A DNA stretch of 50,455 nucleotides from a virus. The stretch covers positions 1 through 50,455 of the IMG/VR virus record IMGVR_UViG_3300030616_000234, one strand, 5' to 3'. Under the pieces are notes generated by a model. The model did not search any database. It was not told the origin of the DNA and saw only the letters and a list, made by a program, of their open reading frames with translations. Shown here piece by piece: positions 7,065-13,504 of this stretch (within the stretch, counting starts at the first letter, position 1; each line of letters opens with the position of its first letter). A program made the translations under genes and the position numbers.

Positions 7065-7270
7065 ATAAAGACCTAACACAACTATTACACAACTCGATCC
7101 TCTCAATAATGCAATGCATAAGGGATGACCCGGATCACCCCGAATATTCCGCAGCATTTGACTACAAAGACAAAACATACCTCCTGGGAGTGAGAATCAA
7201 AGATAACCCATTTCCCGATTCTCCCCGACAGAAGCCTATGAAACCCCCAAAAAGGGAAAAAAGGATATAA
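7061..7270 (+). CDS. Hypothetical protein (69 aa)
   Basis: Starts in an ATGA overlap with AAAGGAT upstream. The C-terminus is Pro/Lys-rich and basic (RQKPMKPPKREKRI). No family recognised. Confidence 0.65.
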   Translation: MNKDLTQLLHNSILSIMQCIRDDPDHPEYSAAFDYKDKTYLLGVRIKDNPFPDSPRQKPMKPPKREKRI

Positions 7271-7271
7271 C

Positions 7272-7490
7272 ATGAGCGCATCACAAATGGACTTCGGGCT
7301 AGTAAAAGGGGCTCCCATTGTAGTAATAATGAACTGCGGAACCCCCTCTAAATTCATCGATTTCAACCAGGAAACACACCAATGGGAACTAAAAGACTAT
7401 AAAAAAGAAGCACACTACAACGGCGATATCTCAACCTCCCTTAAAGACGGTATATGGAAACTATACTCACACTATGATATGAATAAATAA
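7272..7490 (+). CDS. Hypothetical protein (72 aa), last of the early block
   Basis: AAAAAGGAT precedes the ATG. The product is a soluble, beta-rich looking small protein with no motif. It is followed by the long non-coding region 7491-8176 rather than by an obvious terminator. Confidence 0.65.
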   Translation: MSASQMDFGLVKGAPIVVIMNCGTPSKFIDFNQETHQWELKDYKKEAHYNGDISTSLKDGIWKLYSHYDMNK

Positions 7491-7614
7491 ACCCCTTAGA
7501 ACGCATCTCAACAACTCTCAGGTATAGCCTACACGGCTTTGTAAAAGCAATCCGCTTGCCAATTACAGTATACATGCGTGGAATTGTATATATACCTATA
7601 TACCCACCTACGCA

Positions 7615-7646
7615 CCCACCCAGACACCCCTACCCACCGCGCCCCC
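7615..7646 (-). other. G-quadruplex-capable tract
   Basis: The plus strand carries five C runs (7615-7617, 7619-7621, 7627-7630, 7633-7635, 7642-7646) separated by 1, 5, 2 and 6 bases. The minus strand therefore has five G3+ runs with short loops, meeting the usual G3+N1-7 pattern. Confidence 0.75.
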
Positions 7647-7817
7647 GTGCCAATAACGTCCGATAACGTTTATTATGTTATTAACTACAGCTTTTCATAA
7701 CTCCTTCAAAAAGAAGGCATTAGCTTCCAGATCGCCAATAATTGAGTAGACTCAGTAACCATGGACAGCTGTTCAGTACATAAGTCAGGCATGATAGTCA
7801 ATGATAGCATATGATAA

Positions 7818-7893
7818 CTATCTCATAAGATAGCTTTATATCCCCTTCCCTTCCTTAAAGACTCACTCCCTTGCTTACTATCTCATGAGATAC
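7818..7893. promoter_or_regulatory. Pair of related palindromic operator-like sites
   Basis: CTATCTCATAAGATAG (7818-7833) and CTATCTCATGAGATAC (7878-7893) share CTATCTCAT and both are dyad symmetric; the second contains the perfect 14-base palindrome TATCTCATGAGATA. The sites begin exactly 60 bases apart, near six helical turns. They are likely targets of a dimeric DNA-binding protein such as a repressor or initiator. Confidence 0.65.
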
Positions 7894-8105
7894 CTGACTT
7901 ATTTGGTAGTCTTAAGAAATAATGACTTGTTGTTATGATCTGTTCTTTATTCCTTATTGTGTGTCTTAGTAGCGTTTCTATTGGTACGTTGCTTTGTGCT
8001 GTTTATTGTCTGAATATTTATTATTCAATTCATGTACTTATTGCCTGTTTAAAGAGTGAATTGAATAGGCTTGCAATATTTATTCAAATAAATTTTATTT
8101 TTTAC

Positions 8106-8133
8106 TTGCATTCCTTTGATTATGTGTCATACT
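8106..8133 (+). promoter_or_regulatory. Possible promoter of the second rightward block
   Basis: TTGCAT (8106-8111), 16-base spacer and CATACT (8128-8133) with TGT before the -10. Weaker than the other promoters in the genome but in the expected place, about 45 bases ahead of the gene at 8177. Confidence 0.45.
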
Positions 8134-8176
8134 AAGGACGATTAACAATTTATTCTATTTAATTGAGAGGGAAAAC

Positions 8177-8440
8177 ATGGCTGATGTAATGGACAGAATG
8201 AAACTGGTTGAAGAAATCAAAAGGGGGGTTGCTAATTATATTGAGTCACCCGATTTTCAACCGTGCGTGATTGAGTCCTTGTACAATAACTTGTATACAG
8301 GAGGTCCGGTTGACCAGAGTGTTAGACAGATTCAGCGGGATTTCACAGCGCTTGATCAAGACAATCCACAGATTGCTAATGTTATTTTTAACTGGATTGC
8401 GGGAGCTGTTGATATTGCCCTTAACAGTTACATTGATTGA
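8177..8440 (+). CDS. Hypothetical protein (87 aa)
   Basis: First gene after the non-coding region; GAGAGGG precedes the ATG. The product is a helical, acidic protein (MDRMKLVEEIKRGVANYIES start). No family recognised. The upstream ATTCTATTTAAT motif recurs before the gene at 8624. Confidence 0.7.
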   Translation: MADVMDRMKLVEEIKRGVANYIESPDFQPCVIESLYNNLYTGGPVDQSVRQIQRDFTALDQDNPQIANVIFNWIAGAVDIALNSYID

Positions 8441-8452
8441 GTGGCAATAAAT

Positions 8453-8599
8453 ATGATTAAATATGTGAAACTGTTAATTGAAAAATACCGCAGAATATCC
8501 AAAATGGCCGACTATGTGCCAACGCATGATGTAATAAAAGATTTAAATTTTATTATTCGAGAAATTCGCATTAGCAGAATACCGAAAAAAGACCGTTAA
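8453..8599 (+). CDS. Hypothetical protein (48 aa)
   Basis: Reads MIKYVKLLIEKYRRISKMAD... and ends IPKKDR, basic and helical. The SD is weak (GTGGCAATAAAT). Position and length fit the surrounding small genes. Unknown. Confidence 0.5.
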   Translation: MIKYVKLLIEKYRRISKMADYVPTHDVIKDLNFIIREIRISRIPKKDR

Positions 8600-8623
8600 T
8601 TCTATTTAATGAAGGGTAAAAAG

Positions 8624-8836
8624 ATGGACGACTTGAAAAAAACGCTTGACAGCATAACGGGTGAAGTTGAATTATGGACCGGATATGCTAATATATGTGG
8701 CTATGTAGGCTACGACAAGGTGAGTGAGCGCTATTATATTGATGATGGACAGGGGGGATTAAGGCATGTTTACTTTAAGATTGAAAGCATATTTGCGATT
8801 AACCCAGATAAAAGCGTTATTCAGCTTGACAAATAA
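8624..8836 (+). CDS. Hypothetical protein (70 aa)
   Basis: The ATG at 8624 follows AAGGG by seven bases and is preferred to the ATG at 8609, which lies upstream of that SD. The product is a small mixed alpha/beta protein with several Tyr residues. Unknown. Confidence 0.65.
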   Translation: MDDLKKTLDSITGEVELWTGYANICGYVGYDKVSERYYIDDGQGGLRHVYFKIESIFAINPDKSVIQLDK

Positions 8837-8858
8837 TCTAATATAAAGGGGTAAAAAG

Positions 8859-9011
8859 ATGAGGTACAGAACAGTTAAGTCACGTAAATATGGCACGCTT
8901 TATAAACCAGTTTTAAATGGTAAAGATGTATCAGCTGTTATTTGTTATACTGAAAAAGAAGCTGTTAGAATATCCAAGGCCATAGAACACTACTCTAATA
9001 TAAAGGGATAG
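8859..9011 (+). CDS. Hypothetical protein (50 aa)
   Basis: Reads MRYRTVKSRKYGTLYKPV... and ends in a helix (EKEAVRISKAIEHYS). It begins after TCTAATATAAAGGGG and ends inside the next copy of the same TCTAATATAAAGG element. Unknown. Confidence 0.6.
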   Translation: MRYRTVKSRKYGTLYKPVLNGKDVSAVICYTEKEAVRISKAIEHYSNIKG

Positions 9012-9014
9012 TTT

Positions 9015-9200
9015 ATGAAATTAGGATGTACCATAAAACACAGTCTTTTAGGAGAAGGGATCATAATAGAAAAAGAACCGCTAAATTTAACCGGCATGGT
9101 ACGCGTGAAATGGAAAAAAACACCGCCCAAAAGATATAATAACGGCCAAAACCCATCTATTGTATTTATCAAAGATCTTATCTCTAATATAAAGGAATAG
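9015..9200 (+). CDS. Hypothetical protein (61 aa)
   Basis: ATG after AAAGGGATAGTTT. The sequence GCTIKHSLLGEGIIIEKE followed by VRVKWKK resembles a small beta-barrel (SH3 or KOW-like) fold: 'G..v.H..fGeG.I..'. It is probably a nucleic-acid-binding or similar barrel (inference). Confidence 0.65.
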   Translation: MKLGCTIKHSLLGEGIIIEKEPLNLTGMVRVKWKKTPPKRYNNGQNPSIVFIKDLISNIKE

Positions 9201-9203
9201 AGA

Positions 9204-9554
9204 ATGACTAAAAAACAAGAGATTCAAATGATTATGCGGGATTACTACAAGCAGGGAGAGGATTGCAATCACTGGATTAGGCGCTTTTTCAGGTGTTATA
9301 TTGACGGCTCTTATAAGGGGGCTAACCACTATGCAAGGAATTGCGAATTCATTCAAGAGCATATCAATGATGAAAAGACCTTGAGATCCTTTGTGATTAG
9401 AGAATTCTGTGATTTCATGGCGCTTGAGCATTCATGTTCCTCCGGTCATGTCCAGAAATCCATTGTTGATGAATGCAGCAAAGATGAACTCAACAGGCTA
9501 AACAGGGAGCTTATTGATGATGCAAAGGACCTTGTAGCTGATTTAATTGTTTAA
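9204..9554 (+). CDS. Hypothetical helical protein (116 aa)
   Basis: ATG preceded by AAAGGAATAGAGA. An all-helical, charged protein with four Cys and two HYAR/CNHW-type clusters, possibly metal-binding. Not recognised. A 107-base gap with no gene follows. Confidence 0.65.
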   Translation: MTKKQEIQMIMRDYYKQGEDCNHWIRRFFRCYIDGSYKGANHYARNCEFIQEHINDEKTLRSFVIREFCDFMALEHSCSSGHVQKSIVDECSKDELNRLNRELIDDAKDLVADLIV

Positions 9555-9661
9555 TTTAGGATAGGCTATTGTATTGCTTATCTAAACAAAAGGCTTTAAA
9601 ACGCAAATAAGAGCTTTTAATGGGGCTATTTTTGACTGAACAAGCTATTGGGGAGTAAATT

Positions 9662-9757
9662 ATGGGTTTTGATCAATTTGTATGTGTTGTCTTAACGGGC
9701 TGTGTCATTCTTTTTTGGTGCGTTGTTTGGCTAAACAGGAAAATTAAGGAATTATAA
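9662..9757 (+). CDS. Single-pass membrane micropeptide (31 aa)
   Basis: MGFDQFVCVVLTGCVILFWCVVWLNRKIKEL-type product, with one hydrophobic segment (residues 6-23) and a basic tail, so N-out/C-in topology is likely. A strong GGGGAG SD lies seven bases upstream. It ends TAATG-coupled to the next gene. Function unknown. Confidence 0.65.
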   Translation: MGFDQFVCVVLTGCVILFWCVVWLNRKIKEL

Positions 9758-9948
9758 TGGAAGATACCAGGAGTACGGAAAAATACATTCAGGACTATGA
9801 GAACCAGCTTGAATGGGAAAGACTTAACGGGTTAGACAAGGAAAGTACCGAATGCTTTATGCTTAACGGGAAAAGATACCATTGGGGGGATCTGGAAAAG
9901 GCCTTAAAAGAACATGGTTTAGAATTTATTTTAGGAGAAGAAAAATGA
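9757..9948 (+). CDS. Hypothetical protein (63 aa)
   Basis: TAAGGAAT precedes the ATG, which overlaps the previous stop. The product is acidic and helical, with a YHWGDLEKALKEHGLEF helix near the end. Overlaps the next start by ATGA. Unknown. Confidence 0.65.
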   Translation: MEDTRSTEKYIQDYENQLEWERLNGLDKESTECFMLNGKRYHWGDLEKALKEHGLEFILGEEK

Positions 9949-10280
9949 AGATTAAAAACGCACAGGATCACAAGAAGCAGATTGGGTATACGCCGGGGCC
10001 GTGGAGCGTAGACAAATACGGTGTAATTACAGGGAACTGCACAAGTATAGCTGAAACATATCAATTAAAATGGGAAGAAACCTGCGGTCTAAAGGGCATG
10101 CCAGAAGATCATATATGTAAAATGATAGAAGAGCAAAAAGCCAATGGACAGCTTATAGCGTCGGCACCCGAACTACTGGAAGCGCTGAAAGAACTTGTTG
10201 ACAAGGAAATGATAGTAGACCTTGAGGGGGGTTGTTATCAGAGGGTTATCAACCTTATCTCCAAATCAGAAAGGGAATAA
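9945..10280 (+). CDS. TPGPW-family small phage protein (111 aa)
   Basis: Starts MKIKNAQDHKKQ and contains YTPGPWSVD (residues 15-23), ANGQLIASAPELLEALKELV and a SKSERE tail. Proteins with an N-terminal TPGPW and a 'NAxLIAxAPELLeAL' helix are very common in phages and of unknown function. The start at 9945 follows AGGAG. It has two paralogues immediately downstream. Confidence 0.75.
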   Translation: MKIKNAQDHKKQIGYTPGPWSVDKYGVITGNCTSIAETYQLKWEETCGLKGMPEDHICKMIEEQKANGQLIASAPELLEALKELVDKEMIVDLEGGCYQRVINLISKSERE

Positions 10281-10281
10281 T

Positions 10282-10473
10282 ATGGATAATAAAAGCCTAA
10301 AACAGTGGGTTAAGTTAACGAGCAAAATTAAAAAGCTCGAGCAAGAAAAAGCCGAACTACTGGGAGCGCTGAAAGAGTGTGTGTCATTGTTGGGTATCGC
10401 AAACAAAACAGACAAAGACACAATAGTTGAAAAAAGAGCCAAAGACGTTATCTCAAAAATTGAAAGGAAATAA
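10282..10473 (+). CDS. Truncated paralogue of the TPGPW family (63 aa)
   Basis: Lacks the TPGPW head but keeps the LLGALKECV helix and an ISKIERK tail matching its neighbours. It starts after GAAAGGGAATAAT. It looks like a head-deleted duplicate, or a coiled-coil domain with the shared tail. Confidence 0.65.
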   Translation: MDNKSLKQWVKLTSKIKKLEQEKAELLGALKECVSLLGIANKTDKDTIVEKRAKDVISKIERK

Positions 10474-10474
10474 C

Positions 10475-10804
10475 ATGGAAGATCACAAGAAGCATACTCC
10501 GTTGCCGTGGAAGTTTGATGTAAAGGCCAATATGTTATCGGGAAAGTGTGAAATGGTTGTTTTTCATGAGTTTGATCATGGTTTTGAATCGGTGGCAACA
10601 ATAAGGAAAGATGAAAAAGACGCAGAATTCATCATAAGGGCGTGTAATATGCACTATGAACTATTGGAGGCGTTGAAAGAACTGGTGGGCGAATATAAAA
10701 ATGGGTATGGGTTTGTTAACGATCGGGGGGTTATCAAGCTGTATATGAACAAATCAACATGGGAAATAGCTGAAAACCTTATCTCCAAATCAGAAAGGGA
10801 ATAA
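10475..10804 (+). CDS. TPLPW paralogue (109 aa)
   Basis: Starts MEDHKKHTPLPWKFD, has DAEFIIRACNMHYELLEALKEL-type sequence and the SKSERE end, so it is a full paralogue of the gene at 9945. The start follows GAAAGGAAATAAC. The last 29 bases are identical at DNA level to the end of the 9945 gene. Confidence 0.75.
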   Translation: MEDHKKHTPLPWKFDVKANMLSGKCEMVVFHEFDHGFESVATIRKDEKDAEFIIRACNMHYELLEALKELVGEYKNGYGFVNDRGVIKLYMNKSTWEIAENLISKSERE

Positions 10805-10805
10805 T

Positions 10806-10967
10806 ATGGTACACTTCATGTATATTTTAATAATATGCTTAACGGGTTGGCATTTTTACGGACAGGGCTTCAATAAGTGTAAGAACATTGTAATTACTAA
10901 GCTGGAACAGCACATGGCTAAAGAAATCGCGGTAAGGAGGCGCTATGAAGTATCTGACAATAGCTGA
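10806..10967 (+). CDS. Small membrane protein (53 aa)
   Basis: One N-terminal hydrophobic segment (MVHFMYILIICLTGWHF), then a charged helix. ATG follows GAAAGGGAATAAT in the repeat junction. It overlaps the start of the HTH gene by 23 bases. Unknown. Confidence 0.6.
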   Translation: MVHFMYILIICLTGWHFYGQGFNKCKNIVITKLEQHMAKEIAVRRRYEVSDNS

Positions 10968-11265
10968 AGCTGCTTCTACCCTCTCATTTGATGAACAGCA
11001 TATGTATTATCTTGTGAGAACAGGGGGGTGTCCGTCTGAAAAGATTTTTAATAGACATGTAATCCCTGTAGAGTGGGTAGAACAGGAAAAGAGAAGATGG
11101 GAGATCCTTCAAAAGAAATGGATGAAGGCCTCCAGGTTCAGGAGACAGAACAAGTTAAGTACCCCTGAATACAACAGAATGATACGTGCTAAAGAAATAG
11201 AGGTAGCTAAAATAGGAAAACACTGGTTTGTTAAGAAAAGACATGGAAAAAGGAGAGAAAGATGA
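10945..11265 (+). CDS. Excisionase-like helix-turn-helix protein
   Basis: The N-terminal 45 residues (MKYLTIAEAASTLSF, YYLVRTGGCPSEKIFNRHVI, then VEWVEQEK) follow the Xis/MerR-like HTH_17 layout: recognition helix, then a wing with an xxxxIPxxWVE ending. The C-terminal part is very basic, with a second HTH-like stretch ending in IGKHWFVKKRHGKRRER, so it may hold two related DNA-binding units. TAAGGAGG lies upstream. No integrase is present, so a regulatory role is likelier than excision. Confidence 0.65.
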   Translation: MKYLTIAEAASTLSFDEQHMYYLVRTGGCPSEKIFNRHVIPVEWVEQEKRRWEILQKKWMKASRFRRQNKLSTPEYNRMIRAKEIEVAKIGKHWFVKKRHGKRRER

Positions 11266-11462
11266 AATCATGCTGCAGAAATGGTTGTAAGAATGGAGAA
11301 TGCTCAAGGTATTCACCGGAATGGGGTTATATATGTGATGAATGCTTTGAGGAAATGACAAGAAAGGGCAGGAGCATAGAAATATTTATGTGCTCTAAAA
11401 AGGGATTGTCACCACAGATAGATCTCTATGATTATTATAACAATGAATTCAGGAGAAGATAA
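11262..11462 (+). CDS. Cys-rich zinc-binding protein (66 aa)
   Basis: CCRNGCKNGEC, then YICDECFEEMTRKG: six or more Cys in the first 30 residues, resembling a treble-clef or zinc ribbon. ATGA overlap with the HTH gene upstream. Unknown. Confidence 0.65.
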   Translation: MKSCCRNGCKNGECSRYSPEWGYICDECFEEMTRKGRSIEIFMCSKKGLSPQIDLYDYYNNEFRRR

Positions 11463-11848
11463 TGCGTGAAATAAAGTTTAGAGCGTGGGTGACAGAGCCA
11501 ACCTACACCATCGATAAAGAACCGCCATACATGTTGTATGACGCGCAGTGTTGTTATGACCAAGGGGAGGCACAGAGTTTTGGTGAACTGTTGAAAACGG
11601 CAGTTGTAATGCAATACACCGGCCTCAAGGACTCCCAAAATCGAGAGATTTATGAGGGGGATATTGTTACGTTAATGATTCCGAAATTTAAAAGTGAAAG
11701 CGGGAAGTATATAATTAAATGGCATTTGATCAAATGTGCGTATAGAATATTATCCGTTGCTAGGTGCGAGTGGTGTGATCACCACGGAATGATACACAAG
11801 GTTTACGGCAATATATATGAGAACCCCGAGTTGTTAGAACGGGATTGA
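11462..11848 (+). CDS. YopX family protein
   Basis: 128 aa with the YopX landmarks in order: MREIKFRAWV, VVMQYTGLKDSQNREIYEGDIV (residues 48-69) and a closing VYGNIYENPELLE. YopX proteins are widespread in phages and prophages with unknown biochemical role. Last gene of the rightward block; its end overlaps the convergent gene at 11834 by 15 bases. Confidence 0.9.
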   Translation: MREIKFRAWVTEPTYTIDKEPPYMLYDAQCCYDQGEAQSFGELLKTAVVMQYTGLKDSQNREIYEGDIVTLMIPKFKSESGKYIIKWHLIKCAYRILSVARCEWCDHHGMIHKVYGNIYENPELLERD

Positions 11849-12436
11849 ATCCACTGCTTTCTTAAGAGAGGGCTCGGCAAGTCTTAAAAACTGCCGGGCC
11901 TTTTCTTTTTTAAGCACCTGCATTACTTCACCGGGGAAGTCTTTGTCCTCTACCTCTATGATCCTCAGGTGGGTACCTTGCCGGCGTTGTTGCTCTATGT
12001 CATCCCATCTGGGCATGTTTACTATATCCTTTGCCGGATGTGTCTTTGCTTTAGGGCAGCAGCACCAGAATAGTTCCCCTCGGCTGAACAAGTCATTCTC
12101 GTAATACGCCACATAAGCGTACCCCCCTATACAGTACCTGCAATCAGGTATCTGTCTCCAGAAACTGTTCTTAGAAGCGATCTCAAAGCTTCCTGTGAGC
12201 TTCCTGACCAATGTCGCTATCTGGGGAGTGTGTGCTTCCTTGGCTTTCATGCCTTCATCAGCCACTTCCTTGCAGCATTTCCTGAAGTCCTTCCCTGATA
12301 TGTTTCTGTTATCACACAAGTCAGTAAGATACCCTATGGCCCTCAATCTCTTATCTGCCTTTATAGGATACCATAATACCTCTATTTCCTCTGCCAAAGC
12401 CTCGTCTATGTCTATTGCCGATGCTGATAGTTTCAT
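11834..12436 (-). CDS. Hypothetical protein with Cys cluster (200 aa)
   Basis: Convergent with the rightward block. ATG at 12436 follows AAGGAAT. The middle has CRYCIGGYAYV and LFWCCCPKAK, a possible metal site, and the N-terminal 80 residues are helical. Phage replication-accessory proteins can look like this, but nothing identifies it. Its last 25 codons double as the terminator for the opposite strand. A structured RNA candidate lies in its leader. Confidence 0.7.
   Translation of the reverse strand: MKLSASAIDIDEALAEEIEVLWYPIKADKRLRAIGYLTDLCDNRNISGKDFRKCCKEVADEGMKAKEAHTPQIATLVRKLTGSFEIASKNSFWRQIPDCRYCIGGYAYVAYYENDLFSRGELFWCCCPKAKTHPAKDIVNMPRWDDIEQQRRQGTHLRIIEVEDKDFPGEVMQVLKKEKARQFLRLAEPSLKKAVDSIPF
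11871..11911 (+). terminator. Intrinsic terminator of the rightward block
   Basis: GGCTCGGCA (11871-11879) pairs with TGCCGGGCC (11892-11900), nine pairs including one G-U, with a 12-base loop, followed by TTTTCTTTTTT (11901-11911). It lies inside the 3' coding end of the convergent gene 11834-12436. Confidence 0.85.
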
Positions 12437-12456
12437 TTATATTCCTTAATTCGTGG

Positions 12457-12471
12457 TTCGCGAATCGCGAA
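12457..12471. promoter_or_regulatory. 15-base palindrome
   Basis: TTCGCGAATCGCGAA: two 7-base arms around one A. It lies between the start of 11834-12436 and the structured RNA candidate, so it would be in the leader of that gene: an operator or small hairpin. Confidence 0.6.
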
Positions 12472-12474
12472 TTG

Positions 12475-12584
12475 ATGGGGTGAGGCACTGGTGTGCATCG
12501 CAACGGCCGGAAGACGATTTACCGGATTTGCACCGAACCAGCGAACTAATCCTTTGCGACAGGCTACCACGCCACTCACCCCAT
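12475..12584 (-). ncRNA. Candidate structured RNA (about 110 nt)
   Basis: The ends form a perfect ten-pair stem, ATGGGGTGAG with CTCACCCCAT (12575-12584 / 12475-12484). Inside on the minus strand are a possible GGC-GTGGTA-GCC arm, a six-pair TCGCAA/TTGCGA stem enclosing GGATT...AATCC and CCGG...CCGG pairings, and a GCAC-ACCA-GTGC arm. An alternative fold is one long irregular hairpin. It fills the gap between two minus-strand genes, has no open frame of note and lacks a U tract. It is not a normal tRNA. The strand is assigned from the flanking genes. Confidence 0.5.
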
Positions 12585-12588
12585 ATTG

Positions 12589-12768
12589 TTATTCTTTTAA
12601 ATAATTCACTTCATCAACAAGCTCACCATCGACATACAGCCTTATAGTCTTGCCGTCTGAAACCTGAGCGGTATGGTGATACTTACCATCTTGAGGCAAC
12701 TCGACCTCTTTCCCGGTAGCCAAACGCACCGTTCCTTTTTCGGGACTGATCTTTGTCCAAATATCCAT
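12589..12768 (-). CDS. Mini LamG-like protein (59 aa)
   Basis: Start chosen at ATG 12768 because AGGAG lies seven bases upstream. The stretch KYHHTAQVSDGKTIRLYVDG is a textbook core of a concanavalin/LamG fold ('wHHvA.t.dG..irlYvDG'), but the protein covers only two or three strands of it. It may be a relic of the LamG genes at 20857-24795 or a self-standing mini-domain. Confidence 0.7.
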   Translation of the reverse strand: MDIWTKISPEKGTVRLATGKEVELPQDGKYHHTAQVSDGKTIRLYVDGELVDEVNYLKE

Positions 12769-12801
12769 ACTTAAACTCCTGTTAAAAAGCAAGGGAGCGC
12801 G

Positions 12802-12987
12802 TTACGGCTCTAGAAACCGGATACGCCCCTGCGCCCGATCACGAATGACCGGGGTTAATTCGGGACGAGGCGGGGAATCGTTTCTGCCGGCAGGTTCTTT
12901 GTCCCCGCTATGTACCTTCACCTTCGCTCGCCCCTGGATTTCACTTGTTTCTGCCGCGTCCCGTTGATTTGGTTGTCGTGCAACCAC
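12802..12987 (-). CDS. Doubtful small basic ORF
   Basis: Open from a GTG at 12987 without a clear SD, or from an internal GTG near 12918 preceded by a purine-rich stretch. The product is Arg/Pro-rich with no motif and overlaps the 40-aa frame upstream. It may be non-coding. Confidence 0.25.
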   Translation of the reverse strand: MVARQPNQRDAAETSEIQGRAKVKVHSGDKEPAGRNDSPPRPELTPVIRDRAQGRIRFLEP

Positions 12988-13063
12988 CTTTTTTTAGGCC
13001 GCCCCTTCTTTTGCTTGGTCTTGGGCTTCTTTGCCTTGGTCCTTTTCCGTCTCTATTCGGCAT
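12941..13063 (-). CDS. Tiny basic protein with MPNRDGKGP start (40 aa)
   Basis: ATG at 13063 with AAAGGA eight bases upstream. The opening MPNRDGKGPR resembles the Gly-rich 'MPxxDGtGPxGxGP' proteins (DUF5320-like); the rest is Arg/Lys-rich with a GGCTTT segment. Too short for more. Identity tentative. Confidence 0.45.
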   Translation of the reverse strand: MPNRDGKGPRQRSPRPSKRRGGLKKGGCTTTKSTGRGRNK

Positions 13064-13090
13064 AACATTTTCCTTTCATTAAGCGTTCTA

Positions 13091-13456
13091 CTAATATTCA
13101 GCTAATTTCTCCTGTAATTCAGTAAGTATCAACTCTATGTTACGATCCCACACGGAATGGCATTGCAATCTCAATGCTTCATACCAGTTCTCTCCCCTGA
13201 GGGATATTGCCCAGTCCCTGAATTCATGAGGGTTTTCGTGGGCAGAATGTTTGGATAGTTTATGACAGGATGCACACAGGCAAAAACCGTTCCTGATATC
13301 CCATCTCGTAGCCCTATTTGTCCTTCCAAAGAAGTGATGCGAATGCAATTGGCATTGGTTCTTTGTCTTTCCGCATCTTTCACATTTCCATTGGGCAATT
13401 TCCTTGACTACCCTCTTCCAGAGCCTGTCTGCTTTCTTCTGTGCTTTACTTAGCAT
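13091..13456 (-). CDS. HNH endonuclease
   Basis: 121 aa. WKCERCGKT (residues 23-31), HSHHFFGRT, then NGFCLCASCHKLSKHS gives the two CxxC zinc knuckles and the H-N-H catalytic ladder of a small HNH nuclease. The ATG has only a poor purine SD. It could be a packaging-associated HNH or a free-standing homing enzyme; being far from the terminase favours the latter. Confidence 0.85.
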   Translation of the reverse strand: MLSKAQKKADRLWKRVVKEIAQWKCERCGKTKNQCQLHSHHFFGRTNRATRWDIRNGFCLCASCHKLSKHSAHENPHEFRDWAISLRGENWYEALRLQCHSVWDRNIELILTELQEKLAEY

Positions 13457-13504
13457 TTCTTTAGCGATTCTGGCGTTTTCCAGTTGTCTGAATGCTTTTG
13501 ATTC

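Larger units (their letters stand above)
7491..8176. other. Long non-coding region, candidate origin or control region
   Basis: 686 bases with no supported gene. It falls into a C-rich tract (7590-7650) able to form a G-quadruplex on the minus strand, a mixed segment with inverted repeats (TGAGT-AG-ACTCA near 7742-7753, two CTATCTCAT palindromes at 7818 and 7878), a short polypyrimidine stretch (7840-7875), and an AT-rich segment (7930-8170) leading to a weak promoter at 8106-8133. This composition, at the switch between two gene blocks, is what a phage origin or major control region looks like; that role is inferred. Confidence 0.6.
8837..9200 (+). repeat. Three copies of a TCTAATATAAAGG gene-junction element
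   Basis: TCTAATATAAAGG occurs at about 8837-8849, 8995-9007 and 9183-9195, each placing an AAGG SD just before the next start. In the second and third copies it also encodes the shared C-terminal SNIK of the preceding protein. It suggests duplicated gene junctions. Confidence 0.7.
10251..10809 (+). repeat. 35-base exact direct repeat at two gene junctions
   Basis: The same 35 bases occur at 10251-10285 and 10775-10809, running from the NLISKSERE codons through the stop and SD to the ATGG of the next gene. They bracket the two downstream paralogues, as left by a recent tandem duplication or recombination. Confidence 0.85.

Noticed and set aside
7935-8135. 66-aa hydrophobic ORF in the non-coding region
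   Set aside because: No SD before the ATG, strongly AT-driven composition and no link to neighbours; treated as chance.
10945-11265. Excisionase as proof of a temperate lifestyle
   Set aside because: No integrase, no attachment site and no CI-type repressor; an Xis-like fold alone is not enough.
12475-12584. tRNA gene (closing seven-pair stem and a GGTGCAAATCC T-arm-like string)
   Set aside because: No consistent cloverleaf: the T-arm-like string is not next to the 3' acceptor strand, there is no good anticodon arm and the length is 106-110 nt.
12475-12584. Cobalamin riboswitch (GGTGCAAATCC and CCAGTGCC strings)
   Set aside because: Far too short, the order of the conserved elements is wrong and no B12-related gene follows.
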